Part shown: positions 33,887-44,076 of the stretch, one piece after another
Numbering within the stretch: the first letter of the stretch is position 1
Layout: every line of letters begins with the position of its first letter
Origin: Burkholderiales bacterium
Lineage (GTDB): Bacteria > Pseudomonadota > Gammaproteobacteria > Burkholderiales > Ga0077523
DNA: 64,000 nucleotides
Direction of reading: 5' to 3'
NCBI GenBank assembly: GCA_022843925.1
Contig: JALHMS010000019.1
Location: 36,951 to 100,950 of the forward strand
Notes under the pieces: generated by a model
Database searches by the model: none
Told to the model about the DNA's origin: nothing
What the model saw: the letters and a program-made list of their open reading frames with translations, nothing else
Position numbers and translations under genes: made by a program

Positions 33887-35107
33887 CTACCGATGCCCCG
33901 CCTTGTGGCGCGCCAGCTCCATCTTGCCGATCTGGTTGCGGTGCACTTCGTCCGGACCGTCCGCGATCCGCAGCGTGCGCGAGCTGGCGTAGAGATGCGG
34001 CAGACCGGAGTCCTCCGTGACGCCGCAACCGCCGTGCGCCTGGATCGCCCAGTCGACGACATCGCACGCCATGGTGGCGGCAGCCACCTTGATCATCGCG
34101 ATCTCCTTCCGCGCGGCCTTGTTGCCCACCGTGTCCATCAACCACGCGGCGTTCAGCACCAGAAGGCGGGTCTGGTCGATGCGGATGCGCGCCTCGGCGA
34201 TGCGCTCCAGCGTGACGGTCTGCTCGGCCACCGGCTTGCCGAAGGTCACGCGCGTCAACGTGCGCTGGCACATCTTCTCGAGCGCCCGCTCCGCGACGCC
34301 GATCAGGCGCATGCAGTGGTGGATACGGCCCGGTCCGAGGCGACCCTGTGCGATCTCGAAACCGCGACCCTCGCCCAGCAGCAGGCTGTCGGCGACCGAC
34401 ACGCGGACGTCCTTGAAATCCACCTCGGCATGGCCGTGCGGTGCGTCGTCGTAACCGAACACGGGCAGATGGCGCAGCACCTTCACGCCCGGCGTGTTCA
34501 TCGGCACGACGAGCATCGTCTGCTGCTTGTGACGATCGGCGTTGTCGGGGTCGCTCTTGCCCATGAAGATGAGGACCTTGCAGCGCGGGTCGTTCGCGCC
34601 GGAGGTCCACCACTTGCGCCCGTTCAGCACGTAGTCGTCGCCGTCGCGGACGATGCGGGCTTCGATGTTCGTGGCGTCGCTGGAGGCGACCCCGGGCTCG
34701 GTCATCGCGAAGGCCGAGCGGATCTCGCCGGCGAGCAGCGGCTTCAGCCAGCGGGCCTTCTGGGCATCGTTGCCGTAGCGTGCCAGCACTTCCATGTTGC
34801 CGGTGTCGGGCGCGCTGCAGTTGAAGACTTCGGACGCCCACTTCACGCGTCCCATGATCTCGGCCAGCGGCGCGTACTCGAGGTTGGTGAGCCCGGCGCC
34901 ATCGGCGGACTCCGGCAGGAACAGGTTCCAGAGGCCGGCCGCGCGGGCCTTCTCCTTCAGGATGTCGATGATCTCGGTGGGCTGCCAGCGATCGCCGGTG
35001 TTCACTTCCTCGTCGAAGCGTGCCTCGTTGGGATAGATGTGCTCGTCCATGAAGGCGCTGACACGCGCCATGAGGTCCTTCGACTTCTGCGAATAGCTGA
35101 ATTCCAC
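33887..35107 (-). CDS. Acyl-CoA dehydrogenase (ACAD10/11-like)
   Basis: 406 aa, FAD flavoprotein. Seen: [16 protein letters not shown] (FAD/acyl binding), [39 protein letters not shown] and the C-terminal [19 protein letters not shown]. These features match the ACAD10/11-type branch, which can act on branched or hydroxylated acyl-CoAs. The stop codon is ten bases from a REPIN flank. A LysR regulator diverges from it across 113 bp, a likely control pair. Confidence 0.92.
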   Translation of the reverse strand: MEFSYSQKSKDLMARVSAFMDEHIYPNEARFDEEVNTGDRWQPTEIIDILKEKARAAGLWNLFLPESADGAGLTNLEYAPLAEIMGRVKWASEVFNCSAPDTGNMEVLARYGNDAQKARWLKPLLAGEIRSAFAMTEPGVASSDATNIEARIVRDGDDYVLNGRKWWTSGANDPRCKVLIFMGKSDPDNADRHKQQTMLVVPMNTPGVKVLRHLPVFGYDDAPHGHAEVDFKDVRVSVADSLLLGEGRGFEIAQGRLGPGRIHHCMRLIGVAERALEKMCQRTLTRVTFGKPVAEQTVTLERIAEARIRIDQTRLLVLNAAWLMDTVGNKAARKEIAMIKVAAATMACDVVDWAIQAHGGCGVTEDSGLPHLYASSRTLRIADGPDEVHRNQIGKMELARHKAGHR

Positions 35108-35220
35108 GGCTTGCCTCCCGTTGTGCGACCGGCTCGATGCCCCGGTGAGGTCACCGAGGATTGCGACAAGCGTAGGCCGGCGGCGACAATCGATCCAATG
35201 AACTCTCCGAATGGGCGCCC

Positions 35221-36147
35221 ATGACCGGCCCGAATCTCGCGCGGATCGACCTCAACCTGCTGGTGGTGCTGGAGACGATCCACGGCGAGGGAGGGATCAC
35301 GCGCGCGGCGGAGAAGCTGCACCTGTCGCAACCCGCGATCAGCCACGCGCTGGCCCGGCTCCGCGAGACCTTCGACGATCCGCTCTTCGTCCGCCAGGGC
35401 AACACGATGGTGCCCACGCCCTTCGCGCGCCGCCTCCTGGAACCCGTGCGTGAGTCGTTGCGCACCCTGGACGCCGCGTTCGCCGGGCTGGAGCGTTTCG
35501 ACCCCGCCACGAGCCGCAAACGCTTCACGATCGGATTGCGGGCCGTCATGGAACCCGCCGTGCTGCCGGCGCTCATGCAGGCGCTTCTCGATGCGGCGCC
35601 CGGTGTCAGCGTCGCCGCTGTCCGGGTGGACCGCCGCCGCGTCGAGGCGGATCTCGCCTCGGGGGCACTCGACGTCGCGCTCGACGTCCTGCTGCCAGTG
35701 CCGGACGCCGTTCGCCACGTGCGGCTCTCGTCGGATCGTCTGGTCGTGGTCGCAAGGCGGGATCATCCGGGGATCGCCGACATCCTCGACCTCGATGCCT
35801 ATCTGCGGCTCGACCACATCCTGGTGAGCGCACGTCGCCGCGGGATGGGGTTGGAGGACGCCGCCCTGTCCCGTCTGGGCCATCAGCGGACGATCCGGAT
35901 GCGATGCCAGCAGTACTTCGCCGCCTGCCGCGTCGTCAGCCGGACCGATCTCGTGCTCACGATGCCGGAGCGGCAGGCGCGGATCACCAACCGGGACTTC
36001 GACAATCGGGTGCTGCCGCTGCCGCTGGACGGGCCCAGTCTCGACGCCTATCTGTACTGGCATGCGACCGCGGACACCGACCCGGCGAACACGTGGCTGC
36101 GGGAACGGATCGGCAATGCCTTCACCCGGGCGGACGCCGGGGGATGA
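35221..36147 (+). CDS. LysR family transcriptional regulator
   Basis: 308 aa. N-terminal winged helix: [38 protein letters not shown] at about 10-48, then [17 protein letters not shown]. The effector domain follows, with the NodD/LinR-like feature of a [10 protein letters not shown] segment. Divergent from the acyl-CoA dehydrogenase, which it probably controls. ATG 35221; its stop is six bases from the convergent DUF218 gene. Confidence 0.9.
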   Translation: MTGPNLARIDLNLLVVLETIHGEGGITRAAEKLHLSQPAISHALARLRETFDDPLFVRQGNTMVPTPFARRLLEPVRESLRTLDAAFAGLERFDPATSRKRFTIGLRAVMEPAVLPALMQALLDAAPGVSVAAVRVDRRRVEADLASGALDVALDVLLPVPDAVRHVRLSSDRLVVVARRDHPGIADILDLDAYLRLDHILVSARRRGMGLEDAALSRLGHQRTIRMRCQQYFAACRVVSRTDLVLTMPERQARITNRDFDNRVLPLPLDGPSLDAYLYWHATADTDPANTWLRERIGNAFTRADAGG

Positions 36148-36152
36148 TCCGA

Positions 36153-36902
36153 TCAGGGAATCCCGCCCAGCGTCGCGCGGAGATTGCCGAGCATCTCGTA
36201 GAGGGCGAGCGTGCTGCCCCGCAGCGCGGCAATGCTGGGAACGAGATCCCGCACGGAAGAGATCTGCGACCCCGGAACGACCGTGGGCGCCATCACCACA
36301 TCGAACCCGGCGGCCTGCATCTCGCGCCGTCCGCGGCGGGTGTCGACCCCGTGGGTCACCACGACCACGCGGCGCACGCCCGCGGGAATCAGGATCGCGG
36401 CGAGTTCCACCGCGTTCTCGTGGGTGTTGCGGGAGCGCGGTTCGAGCCACCTGGGAAGAATGCCGAACTCCGTGGTGAGTATCGCGCCCAAGACCGCTGC
36501 CTCGGGATCGCCGCCGAAGACGGCACCGCCGGATACTGCGACCGGGAGACCGAGGGACTTCGCGAGCCGCGCCGCGTACCGGACCCGCTCCAGGGAGAGG
36601 GTCGTCGGGGCATCGGTGCCGTACTCAGGGGCGAACCCGCGCGTACCGGCTCCGAGCAGGACGATCGCATCGGCCTGCACGGCGGTGCCCGGCGCGAGGA
36701 AATCGGCATCGGCCACCGCCGCTGTCAGCCACGCAGCGACGAGTGGCACCGACAGTACCGTCAGGCTGCCGGTCCCGGCGTACGCGAGCGCCCGCCCGAG
36801 CCGCGGCCGGCGCGACATGCAGGCGAGGCCCGCGATCACGACAAGGAGGGGACCCACCGGAGGCAGCAGGAGTGCCGCCACGATCTTTCCGAACCAGAAC
36901 AT
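36153..36902 (-). CDS. DUF218 (YdcF/ElyC-like) membrane protein
   Basis: 249 aa. Two N-terminal helices (about 7-27 and 38-63), then a DUF218 domain: ADAIVLLGAGTRG, TLSLERVRYAARLAKSLGLPVAVSGG, WLEPRSRNTHENA and VVVTHGVDTRRGRREMQAAGF. ElyC and SanA relatives are linked to envelope and undecaprenyl-phosphate functions, but activity here is not established. Starts 120 bp from the cupin gene on the opposite strand. Confidence 0.88.
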   Translation of the reverse strand: MFWFGKIVAALLLPPVGPLLVVIAGLACMSRRPRLGRALAYAGTGSLTVLSVPLVAAWLTAAVADADFLAPGTAVQADAIVLLGAGTRGFAPEYGTDAPTTLSLERVRYAARLAKSLGLPVAVSGGAVFGGDPEAAVLGAILTTEFGILPRWLEPRSRNTHENAVELAAILIPAGVRRVVVVTHGVDTRRGRREMQAAGFDVVMAPTVVPGSQISSVRDLVPSIAALRGSTLALYEMLGNLRATLGGIP

Positions 36903-37022
36903 GCGCCTTCAACCTCTCGATGGTCCAGCGCGCATGGTGCCTCAACGCACCAGGTCGCGGGACGCCGCGCGCGGAGGTGCGTGCTAGCATCCCCCGGACA
37001 TCCGTCCCGAGGTACCCCCCAG

Positions 37023-37493
37023 ATGAACCCGACCCGCTTTGCAGCTGCCTTCGGCTTCGGCCTTGTCGTCGCCACATCGCCCCTGGCGCACAGCGACCAT
37101 CCGCCGATGCTGAACGTGTTCCCCGGCGACCTCCGCTGGGCGAACTTCCCGATCCTCCCGAAGGACATCCAGCTCGCGACGGTGTATGGCGACCCTTCCA
37201 AGCCGGGCCCCTATATCTTCCGGGCGCGGATGCCCGCAGGCACCAAGCTCTGGTCCCATCGCCATCCGGACGAGCGGCTCGTCACCGTGCTGCAGGGGAC
37301 GTACCGATCCGCGGTCGGCGAGGCCTACGACGTGGCGGCAGCCACCGAGTACCCGGAGGGCAGCTTCTACGTCACGGGCCCCAATGCGCCGCACTACAGC
37401 TATGCCGTCACCGACGTGATCGTCCAGGAGCAGGGTATCGGCCCCACCGGGATGGAGTACGTGCACGCGGAAGACGATCCGCGAAAGCGCTGA
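37023..37493 (+). CDS. Exported cupin-domain protein, copy 1
   Basis: 156 aa with a signal peptide (cleaved near LAHS). A single cupin barrel: metal-site motif SHRHPDERLVTVLQGTY at about 77-93 and the second motif GPNAPHYSYA with its His. The C-terminal end GPTGMEYVHAEDDPRKR is shared with the next gene. The ribosome-binding site is not strong (a C-rich run precedes the ATG). Role unknown; exported single-domain cupins often bind metal and small ligands. Confidence 0.82.
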   Translation: MNPTRFAAAFGFGLVVATSPLAHSDHPPMLNVFPGDLRWANFPILPKDIQLATVYGDPSKPGPYIFRARMPAGTKLWSHRHPDERLVTVLQGTYRSAVGEAYDVAAATEYPEGSFYVTGPNAPHYSYAVTDVIVQEQGIGPTGMEYVHAEDDPRKR

Positions 37494-37715
37494 CATGGCG
37501 TCCTCGCCCGCGGGGATCGGGCCCGAGATCGACGAGGAATTTTTCCCGTCCCGGTCGAACTTTTCGAGGTCCGGGGGACTCTGCGCTCGGGTCATCCGGG
37601 GCTGAACGCCCGTGCCATAATCGGCGGGCTCGCAGCCTGCCAGCACCAGAGAGATGCACCTCCGGCACCTGTGTGCCGGCACAGAGGCAGACCGTCCAAG
37701 GAGGAGTTTCCCAGC

Positions 37716-38192
37716 ATGCTTCAATCCCTTTCCCGCACCGCCGCCGTCGTCCTGTTCGCCCTTGCCGCCATCCCGGCCGCGCGCGCGGCAGACGATCAGC
37801 AACTCGAATGGAAGTTCGTCACGGGCTATCCGCGCCCCATGGAGATGGCCATCGTCTCCGGAGATCCCTCGAAGGAAGGGCCGTACGTGGTGCGATATCG
37901 CGCACCGTCGGGCATGAAGTGGTCGGCGCACCGGTACCCGGACACCCGTGAAGTCACCATCATCAAGGGCATCTACTGGTTCGCGAACGGCGAGAGCTAC
38001 AACTGGCGGGACATGAACGAGCACAAGGTCGGCGACGTGCTCACGAAGGAAGCGGGCCAGCCGTACTACGGCTGGGCGCGCACGGCAGTCGTGATCGAGG
38101 AAAAGGGGATGGGCCCCTCGGCCATCGAGTACGTCCACCCCGAGGAAGATCCCCGCAACAAGCGCAAGCCGCGGGGCAGCAGCAGCGAGTGA
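37716..38192 (+). CDS. Exported cupin-like protein, copy 2, metal ligands changed
   Basis: 158 aa with a signal peptide ending near ARAAD, ATG 37716 after AAGGAGGAG. Clearly paralogous to the gene before it (shared SGDPSKEGPYVVRYR-type stretch and GPSAIEYVHPEEDPRNKR end). The metal motif reads SAHRYPDTREVTIIKG (Tyr replaces the second His) and the later PHY is PYY (His lost). It probably no longer binds a metal the same way. 222 bp separate it from copy 1, so it may have its own promoter. A terminator palindrome follows. Confidence 0.82.
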   Translation: MLQSLSRTAAVVLFALAAIPAARAADDQQLEWKFVTGYPRPMEMAIVSGDPSKEGPYVVRYRAPSGMKWSAHRYPDTREVTIIKGIYWFANGESYNWRDMNEHKVGDVLTKEAGQPYYGWARTAVVIEEKGMGPSAIEYVHPEEDPRNKRKPRGSSSE

Positions 38193-38223
38193 GCGCCTGA
38201 CGCTGCGATCTTCGGTCGCCATC

Positions 38224-38259
38224 AACGAAACAGCCTCTCCGCGGAGAGGCTGTTTCGTT
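38224..38259. terminator. 36-bp perfect palindrome, probable two-way terminator
   Basis: A perfect inverted repeat centred on CCGCGG at 38239-38244, with A-rich left and T-rich right ends (ACGAAACAG...CTGTTTCGT). It lies between two converging genes, the second cupin and prpE, and can end transcription in both directions. Confidence 0.85.
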
Positions 38260-38288
38260 TCCGGACGGCAACGTCGGGGACTCGCTGC

Positions 38289-40187
38289 TCAGCGCCCGGT
38301 CACGGCGAGCCGTACCTGGTCGAGGGCGCCTGCGTCCTCGAGCGTGGTGAGGTCACCGGGGTCTCGGCCTTCGGCAAGCGCCTGGATGCTTCGCCGCAGG
38401 AGCTTCCCGCTGCGGGTCTTGGGGAGCATGGTCACGAAGTGCACGCGCGATGGGCGCGCAATGGCGCCGAGTTGCGCGTCCACCGTGGCCAGGACCTCCT
38501 TCTCGAGCGAAGCCCTGCCCTCGACCGTCGCGATCCGCGAGGCGTCCTTCGGGACGGCGAACGCCAGCGGGATCTGCCCCTTCAGCGTATCCGCGACCCC
38601 CACCACCGCCACCTCGGCGATGCCTGCGTGGCCCTGGACGGCCTCCTCGATCTCACGGGTGCCCAGACGATGGCCCGCGACGTTGATGACGTCGTCCGTG
38701 CGGCCGAGGATGCTGTAGTAGCCGTCGGCATCGCGGATGCTCCAGTCGAACGACGAGTAGACCGGCCGGTCGTGGAACATCGAGAAGTAGGTCTGCACGA
38801 AGCGTTCGTCGTCGCCCCAGACTGTGGACAGGCAACCCGGCGGCAGCGGCGGGACGACGCCCAGGACCGCCTTCTCGTCGTGGCCCGCCTCCGTGCCGTC
38901 CTCGCGGAACAGGCGCACATCGAAACCGTAGGCGGGAAACGACGGGCTGCCGAACTTGATCGGTGTCGGATCGACACCGGGCACGCTGGTGAGCATCGGC
39001 CAGCCCGTCTCGGTCTGCCAGTAGTGATCGATCACGGGCTTCTGCAGGACATCGGTGATCCAGCGGTGCGTGGGCTCGTCGAGCGGCTCGCCCGCGAGGA
39101 ACAGGTGACGCAGCGCGGAGAGGTCGTACTTCGTGATGAACGACGGATCCTGCTTCTTCAGCACGCGGATCGCGGTCGGTGCGGAGAACATCACCGTGAC
39201 GCGATGGTCCTGCACGATCCTCCACCAGATGCCCGCGTCGGGCCGGACCGGCACGCCCTCGTACAGGATCGTGGTCATGCCCGCGATCAGCGGCCCGTAG
39301 ATGATGTACGAATGCCCGACGACCCAGCCGATGTCGGACGTCGTGAACATCGTCTCGCCGGGAGCCCCCTGGTAGATGTGCTTCATCGACGCCGCGAGCG
39401 CCACCGCGTAGCCGCCGACGTCGCGCTGCACGCCCTTGGGCTTCCCGGTGGTGCCGGACGTATAGAGGATGTACGAGGGCTCGTTCGATTCCAGCCACGT
39501 CACGGGCACCCGGGCATCGAGGTGCTCCGTGCGGAGCGTCGCCCAGTCGTGATCGCGGCCGGCCACCCGGGTCATGTCCGGGTCCAGCCTGCGGTCCACC
39601 ATCAAGACGGCCTCGGGCTTGTGCGCGGACAGCGTGATCGCTTCGTCGAGCAGCGGCTTGTACTTCACCACCTTGCCCGCACGCATCCCGCCATCCGCCG
39701 ACACGATCAGCTTCGGCTGCGCGTCCTCGATGCGGTTCGCGAGGCTGTGCGACGCGAAGCCGCCGAACACCACCGAGTGGATAGCACCGATGCGCGCACA
39801 CGCGAGCATCGCGAAGGCGGCCTCGGCGATCATCGGCATGTAGAGCAGCACGCGATCGCCCTTGCCCACGCCGAGCGAGCGCATCATCGCGGCACATCGG
39901 TTCACTTCGGCGTGCAGTTCGCGGAAGGAATACGTGACTTCGGTGTCGGTCTCTGTCGAGATGAAGACGAGCGCCGGCTGGTCACCGCGCGCCGCGAGAT
40001 GCCGATCGATCGCGTTGTGGCAGAGATTCGTCTCGCCGCCGACGAACCACTTCGCGAACGGTGGGCGGGAATAGTCGACCACCTGCGTGAATGGCTTCTC
40101 CCAGTGGACGAGCTGCGCCTGCTCGCGCCAGAAGCCGTCGCGGTCCTCGATGGAACGGCGGTGGAATGCCCGATAGATGTCACCCAC
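38289..40187 (-). CDS. prpE: Propionyl-CoA synthetase PrpE
   Basis: 632 aa from GTG 40187 (GGGGAGA upstream). Acetyl-CoA-synthetase-like AMP ligase that makes propionyl-CoA from propionate, ATP and CoA. Seen: ILYTSGTTGKPKGVQRDVGG (P-loop followed by the PrpE-type RDVGG), DIGWVVGHSYIIYGPL, DHYWQTETGWPM, and the C-terminal KTRSGKLLRRS with the acetylatable Lys. Last gene of the minus-strand central-metabolism run. It feeds the methylcitrate cycle genes encoded 15 kb away on the other strand. Confidence 0.95.
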   Translation of the reverse strand: MGDIYRAFHRRSIEDRDGFWREQAQLVHWEKPFTQVVDYSRPPFAKWFVGGETNLCHNAIDRHLAARGDQPALVFISTETDTEVTYSFRELHAEVNRCAAMMRSLGVGKGDRVLLYMPMIAEAAFAMLACARIGAIHSVVFGGFASHSLANRIEDAQPKLIVSADGGMRAGKVVKYKPLLDEAITLSAHKPEAVLMVDRRLDPDMTRVAGRDHDWATLRTEHLDARVPVTWLESNEPSYILYTSGTTGKPKGVQRDVGGYAVALAASMKHIYQGAPGETMFTTSDIGWVVGHSYIIYGPLIAGMTTILYEGVPVRPDAGIWWRIVQDHRVTVMFSAPTAIRVLKKQDPSFITKYDLSALRHLFLAGEPLDEPTHRWITDVLQKPVIDHYWQTETGWPMLTSVPGVDPTPIKFGSPSFPAYGFDVRLFREDGTEAGHDEKAVLGVVPPLPPGCLSTVWGDDERFVQTYFSMFHDRPVYSSFDWSIRDADGYYSILGRTDDVINVAGHRLGTREIEEAVQGHAGIAEVAVVGVADTLKGQIPLAFAVPKDASRIATVEGRASLEKEVLATVDAQLGAIARPSRVHFVTMLPKTRSGKLLRRSIQALAEGRDPGDLTTLEDAGALDQVRLAVTGR

Positions 40188-40265
40188 GATGGTTCTCCCC
40201 AGACGGCCGATCCGTGCGCATCGATTGCACCGTGGCCGAGATGTTCTTCGCGCTGCTGCCTGTAC

Positions 40266-41255
40266 CTACGCGACCTTGACGACCGTCCTGCCCTTCACCG
40301 CCCCCTTCACGAAGGCATCGAACGCCGCTGGCAGATCGTCAAGCGGAATGGTCCGCGTCATCGTCGCGAGGTGCACCGGCTTCAGGTCCGTCGCGAGGCG
40401 ACGCCAGACTTCGCGCCGCAGCGGCATCGGGCAGTTCACGGAGTCCACGCCGCAGAGCGTGACGCCGCGCAGGATGAAGGGCATCACCGTCGTCTTGAAC
40501 TCGTGGCTCGCGGCGAGTCCGATAGATGCGATCGTCCCGCCGATCTGCATCGTGCTCGCCATCCACGAGAGAACGTCACCGCCAAGATTGTCGACGGCAC
40601 CGGCCCACAGCGATTTGTCGAGCGGACGGATCTTCGCGAGGTCGAGGTCGGATCGGAGCATCACTTCCGCAGCGCCGATCGACTTCAGGTAGTCGGCCTC
40701 GGCCGCCTTTCCGGTGAGCGCCACGACCCGATACCCGCGGCGCGCGAGGATGTCGATGGCCACGGAGCCCACGCCACCCGTCGCGCCATTGACGATCACC
40801 GGCCCGTTGCCGGGCGCGAGACCATTGGCCTCCATGCGCACCACGGCGAGCCCCGCCGTGAAGCCGGCAACGCCGAGGGCCATCGCTTCGAAAGTGGTCA
40901 GCCCGTCGGGCAGCGGCACGAGCCAGGCGGATGGAATGCGCATGTAGCCTGCGTACCCGCCGTCGTGCGCAACGCCGACGTCGTAGCTGTTCGCGATCAC
41001 GCGGTCGCCGGGCTGGAAGGCCGGGTCCGTGGACGATTCGACGACGCCGGCGCCGTCGATGCCGCCGACGCACGGGAAGCGGCGAATGATCTTACCGGCG
41101 CCGGTGGCGGCGAGGGCGTCCTTGTAGTTGATGCTCGAGTACTCGTTGCGGATCACCACCTCACCCGCATCGAGTTCGTCGACGGTCATGTCCACGAAAC
41201 GGCTGGCCACCTTGCCGTCCTCGTTGAAGATGCGAAGGGCCTTGAAGCTCGCCAT
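40266..41255 (-). CDS. acuI: Acrylyl-CoA reductase AcuI (YhdH-type MDR)
   Basis: 329 aa from ATG 41255 (AGGAG upstream). Zinc-independent medium-chain reductase: NYKDALAATGAGKIIRRFPCVGGIDGAGVV near the N-terminus, cofactor loop VNGATGGVGSVAIDIL, and GVDSVNCPMPLRREVWRRLA, a YhdH/AcuI family stretch. AcuI reduces toxic acrylyl-CoA to propionyl-CoA with NADPH, which fits its place beside prpE. Confidence 0.9.
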   Translation of the reverse strand: MASFKALRIFNEDGKVASRFVDMTVDELDAGEVVIRNEYSSINYKDALAATGAGKIIRRFPCVGGIDGAGVVESSTDPAFQPGDRVIANSYDVGVAHDGGYAGYMRIPSAWLVPLPDGLTTFEAMALGVAGFTAGLAVVRMEANGLAPGNGPVIVNGATGGVGSVAIDILARRGYRVVALTGKAAEADYLKSIGAAEVMLRSDLDLAKIRPLDKSLWAGAVDNLGGDVLSWMASTMQIGGTIASIGLAASHEFKTTVMPFILRGVTLCGVDSVNCPMPLRREVWRRLATDLKPVHLATMTRTIPLDDLPAAFDAFVKGAVKGRTVVKVA

Positions 41256-41314
41256 GCGATGGATCTCCTGTGTCGTCTCGTTCGGAACGGCCGGGCGGCC
41301 GGGCAAGCCGGGGA

Positions 41315-42448
41315 TCAACCCTGGTGAGGCTCGCCGAGGTATCGGTGGGTCTGCATCTCGATCAGCCGGCTCATCGTGCGCTCCTGCTCCGGCGTCACGG
41401 CCACCGCCGAATATAGCGCGGCCGGATCGCCCTCGGCGGAAACGATGAGCTTCACCCGGCGATCGTAGAACTCGTCGATCAGCCACGTGAACCTGCGGAT
41501 GCGGTCGGACTGCCCGCGGGCATCGAACTTCGGCAGTCCGGACAGGAACACCGTGTGGTGCCGCCGCGCGAGCTCGATGTAGTCGGCCTGGGCGCGCGGC
41601 CCGTCGCAGAGGGCATCGAAGTCGAACCACGCGACACCACCGACACTCGCACGGGCCTCGATGGCCCGGCCTTCGATCGTCTGCGTCGCAGGCTTGCCGG
41701 CCTCGCCGGCGATGTGCAAAAACATGTCGGCGAGGGCCCTGTCGGCCTCGGGGCCCGGCGGGACGTGCCATGTGCCCGCGCGCTCCAGCGTCACCTGCCG
41801 GTAGTCGACACCGCGATCCATCTTGACGACCTCGAACTCGCTCTCCAGCAGACGGATCGCCGGCATGAAGTTGTCGCGCTGGAGCCCGTGCTCGTAGAGC
41901 CGGCCGGGCGGCGTGTTGGAGGTGGTGATGACCGTCACGCCCTCCTCCACCAGCGCCTCGAGCAGGTTGCCCAGGATCATCGCGTCGCCGATGTCCATCA
42001 CCTGGAACTCGTCGAGGCAGAGAAGACGCGTTTCGGCTGCGACGGCGGCCGCCACGCGCGGCAGCGGATCGCTCTGCCCCTGGAGATCGCGGAGCGACGC
42101 GTGGATCTCCCGCATGAACCGATGGAAATGGACGCGCCGCTTTCCCGGCGAGGCCGAGAACTCGAAGAAGCCGTCCATCATGAAGCTCTTGCCGCGCCCG
42201 ACACCGCCCCATAGGTAGAGTCCGCGCGGCCGCTCGCGCGAGGCGAACAGGCTGCGCCAGCCGCGCCGTCGTTCCGCGCGCCGCTTGAGATCGGACTCGA
42301 TGCGTTCGAGATGCGTGACGACCGCAAGCTGCGCTTCGTCGAGCATGAAGCCCAGCGCCGCGGCGCGGGACTGCAGGAGCGCCGTCAGTGCAGACGCGGT
42401 GCTGGCCCCTTCAGGGGAGGATTCCGGCACCACATTGGCAGTCGACAC
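41315..42448 (-). CDS. zapE: Cell division protein ZapE (AFG1-like ATPase)
   Basis: 377 aa from GTG 42448. AAA-type ATPase: Walker A LWGGVGRGKSFMMD at about 98-111, Walker B LLCLDEFQVMDIGDAMIL, sensor TTSNTPP, and the C-terminal WLIDEFYDRRVKLIVSAE. ZapE acts on FtsZ during division, and mitochondrial AFG1/LACE1 handles respiratory subunits. Its place right after lpdA in the TCA cluster is typical of Betaproteobacteria. Starts 20 bases after the lpdA stop. Confidence 0.92.
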   Translation of the reverse strand: MSTANVVPESSPEGASTASALTALLQSRAAALGFMLDEAQLAVVTHLERIESDLKRRAERRRGWRSLFASRERPRGLYLWGGVGRGKSFMMDGFFEFSASPGKRRVHFHRFMREIHASLRDLQGQSDPLPRVAAAVAAETRLLCLDEFQVMDIGDAMILGNLLEALVEEGVTVITTSNTPPGRLYEHGLQRDNFMPAIRLLESEFEVVKMDRGVDYRQVTLERAGTWHVPPGPEADRALADMFLHIAGEAGKPATQTIEGRAIEARASVGGVAWFDFDALCDGPRAQADYIELARRHHTVFLSGLPKFDARGQSDRIRRFTWLIDEFYDRRVKLIVSAEGDPAALYSAVAVTPEQERTMSRLIEMQTHRYLGEPHQG

Positions 42449-42467
42449 GTGACGGCGACTCCCGGGG

Positions 42468-43901
42468 TCAGATGTGAATGGCGCGCTTGCCGACGCCGAG
42501 CGCCGCTTCGTGCACAGCCTCCGACAGCGACGGATGCGCGTGGACGATGCGGGCGATGTCCTCGCTCGTCGCACCGAACTCCATCGCCACGACGGCCTCG
42601 CCGATCAGTTCGGACGCGAACGGCCCGATGATGTGCACGCCGAGAATGCGATCGGTCGTGGCGTCGGCCAGCATCTTCACGAACCCCGCCGTCTCGCCCA
42701 GAGCACGGGCCCGTCCCGACGCGATGAACGGGAACTGGCCCGCGTTGTACGCAACGCCAGCCGCCTTCAGTTCCTGCTCGGTGCGGCCGACCCAGGCGAT
42801 CTCGGGCGCGGTGTAGATGACCCATGGAATGGTGTCGAGATTCACATGGCCGGCCTGCCCGGCGATCGTCTCCGCGACGGCCACGCCTTCCTCGGACGAC
42901 TTGTGCGCGAGCATCGGCCCGCGAACGGCGTCGCCGACCGCATAGACGTTCGGGAGATTGGTGGCGCAGTGATCGTCGACCTCGACATAGCCGCGCGCGT
43001 CGAGCTTGAGACCGACCGATTCCGCATTCAGACCCGCCGTGTTGGGAACGCGGCCGATCGCGACCACGAGCCGGTCGAACTCCGTCACGTGGCGCACGCC
43101 TTCGCGATCGGCGTACTCGACCGTGACGGACGACTTGCCCGTGGTGACCGACGCCACCTTCGCACCGGTGTAGATCTTCACGCCCAGCGGGCCGGTGAAC
43201 TGGCGGAAGGCCTCCTTGGCGACCTGCTCGTCGGCGGCCGCCAGGAACGTGGGCAGCGCTTCGAGGATCGTGACGTCCGCACCGAGGCGGCGCCAGACGC
43301 TGCCCATCTCGACACCGATCACGCCCGCGCCGATCACGCCGAGCCGCTTCGGCACTTCCCCGAAGGAGAGCGCGCCGATGTTGTCGCACACGATCTTGTT
43401 GTCGACCGTCACGCCGGGCATGGGCCGCGGCAGGGATCCGGTGGCGATCACGACATGTTTCGCCTCGATGACTTCGGGTGTGCCGTCACCCGCCACTTCG
43501 ATGCGGTAGCCGCCGTCCCCCGTGCCGACGAAGCGCCCCATGCCGTGCATGGAGTCGACCTTGTTCTTCTTGAAGAGCAGCGAGATGCCCGTGGTGAAGG
43601 TGTCCACGATCTTCGACTTGCGCGCCTGCATCTTGCCGATGTCGAGCGAAAGGCCGGTCACCTCGATGCCGTGATCCGCGAACTTGTGCTGCGCGCGCTC
43701 GTAGTTCTCGGACGATTCGAGGAGCGCCTTGGAAGGGATGCAGCCCACGTTCAGGCACGTGCCACCGAGGCTGGGCTTGCCCTTCGCGTTCTTCCAGCCG
43801 TCGATGCAGACGGTGCTGAGGCCGAGCTGTGCTGCGCGGATGGCGGCGACGTAGCCGCCAGGGCCGGCGCCGATCACAGCCACGTCGTAGGTCTTTGCCA
43901 T
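42468..43901 (-). CDS. lpdA: Dihydrolipoamide dehydrogenase (E3)
   Basis: 477 aa FAD enzyme that reoxidises dihydrolipoamide in 2-oxoglutarate dehydrogenase. Seen: [19 protein letters not shown] at the N-terminus, redox disulfide [12 protein letters not shown] at about 47-58, NAD-binding [41 protein letters not shown], and the dimer-interface active-site [15 protein letters not shown]. Third component after odhA and odhB, with a 175-bp gap before it that may contain a processing or promoter site. Confidence 0.96.
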   Translation of the reverse strand: MAKTYDVAVIGAGPGGYVAAIRAAQLGLSTVCIDGWKNAKGKPSLGGTCLNVGCIPSKALLESSENYERAQHKFADHGIEVTGLSLDIGKMQARKSKIVDTFTTGISLLFKKNKVDSMHGMGRFVGTGDGGYRIEVAGDGTPEVIEAKHVVIATGSLPRPMPGVTVDNKIVCDNIGALSFGEVPKRLGVIGAGVIGVEMGSVWRRLGADVTILEALPTFLAAADEQVAKEAFRQFTGPLGVKIYTGAKVASVTTGKSSVTVEYADREGVRHVTEFDRLVVAIGRVPNTAGLNAESVGLKLDARGYVEVDDHCATNLPNVYAVGDAVRGPMLAHKSSEEGVAVAETIAGQAGHVNLDTIPWVIYTAPEIAWVGRTEQELKAAGVAYNAGQFPFIASGRARALGETAGFVKMLADATTDRILGVHIIGPFASELIGEAVVAMEFGATSEDIARIVHAHPSLSEAVHEAALGVGKRAIHI

Positions 43902-44076
43902 GGTCAGTCTCCTCGAGTCTTCGAATCATCGAACCTGGGGAAGCATGGATCCGCAGGTTCCCTGCATGGGGCCCGGGGGATCGATGCGTGGCCCCCCCCG
44001 AATCGGAACCCGCCGACACCGCGGGTCGATGCGATGCCGGCGGTCGCCAGACCCGCAGCCGCGGGCCTGGATGCGG

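Noticed and set aside
33224..35224. 666-codon plus-strand frame crossing the GTAG repeats
   Set aside because: Reads through repeats and antisense to the acyl-CoA dehydrogenase, so it is a shadow frame.
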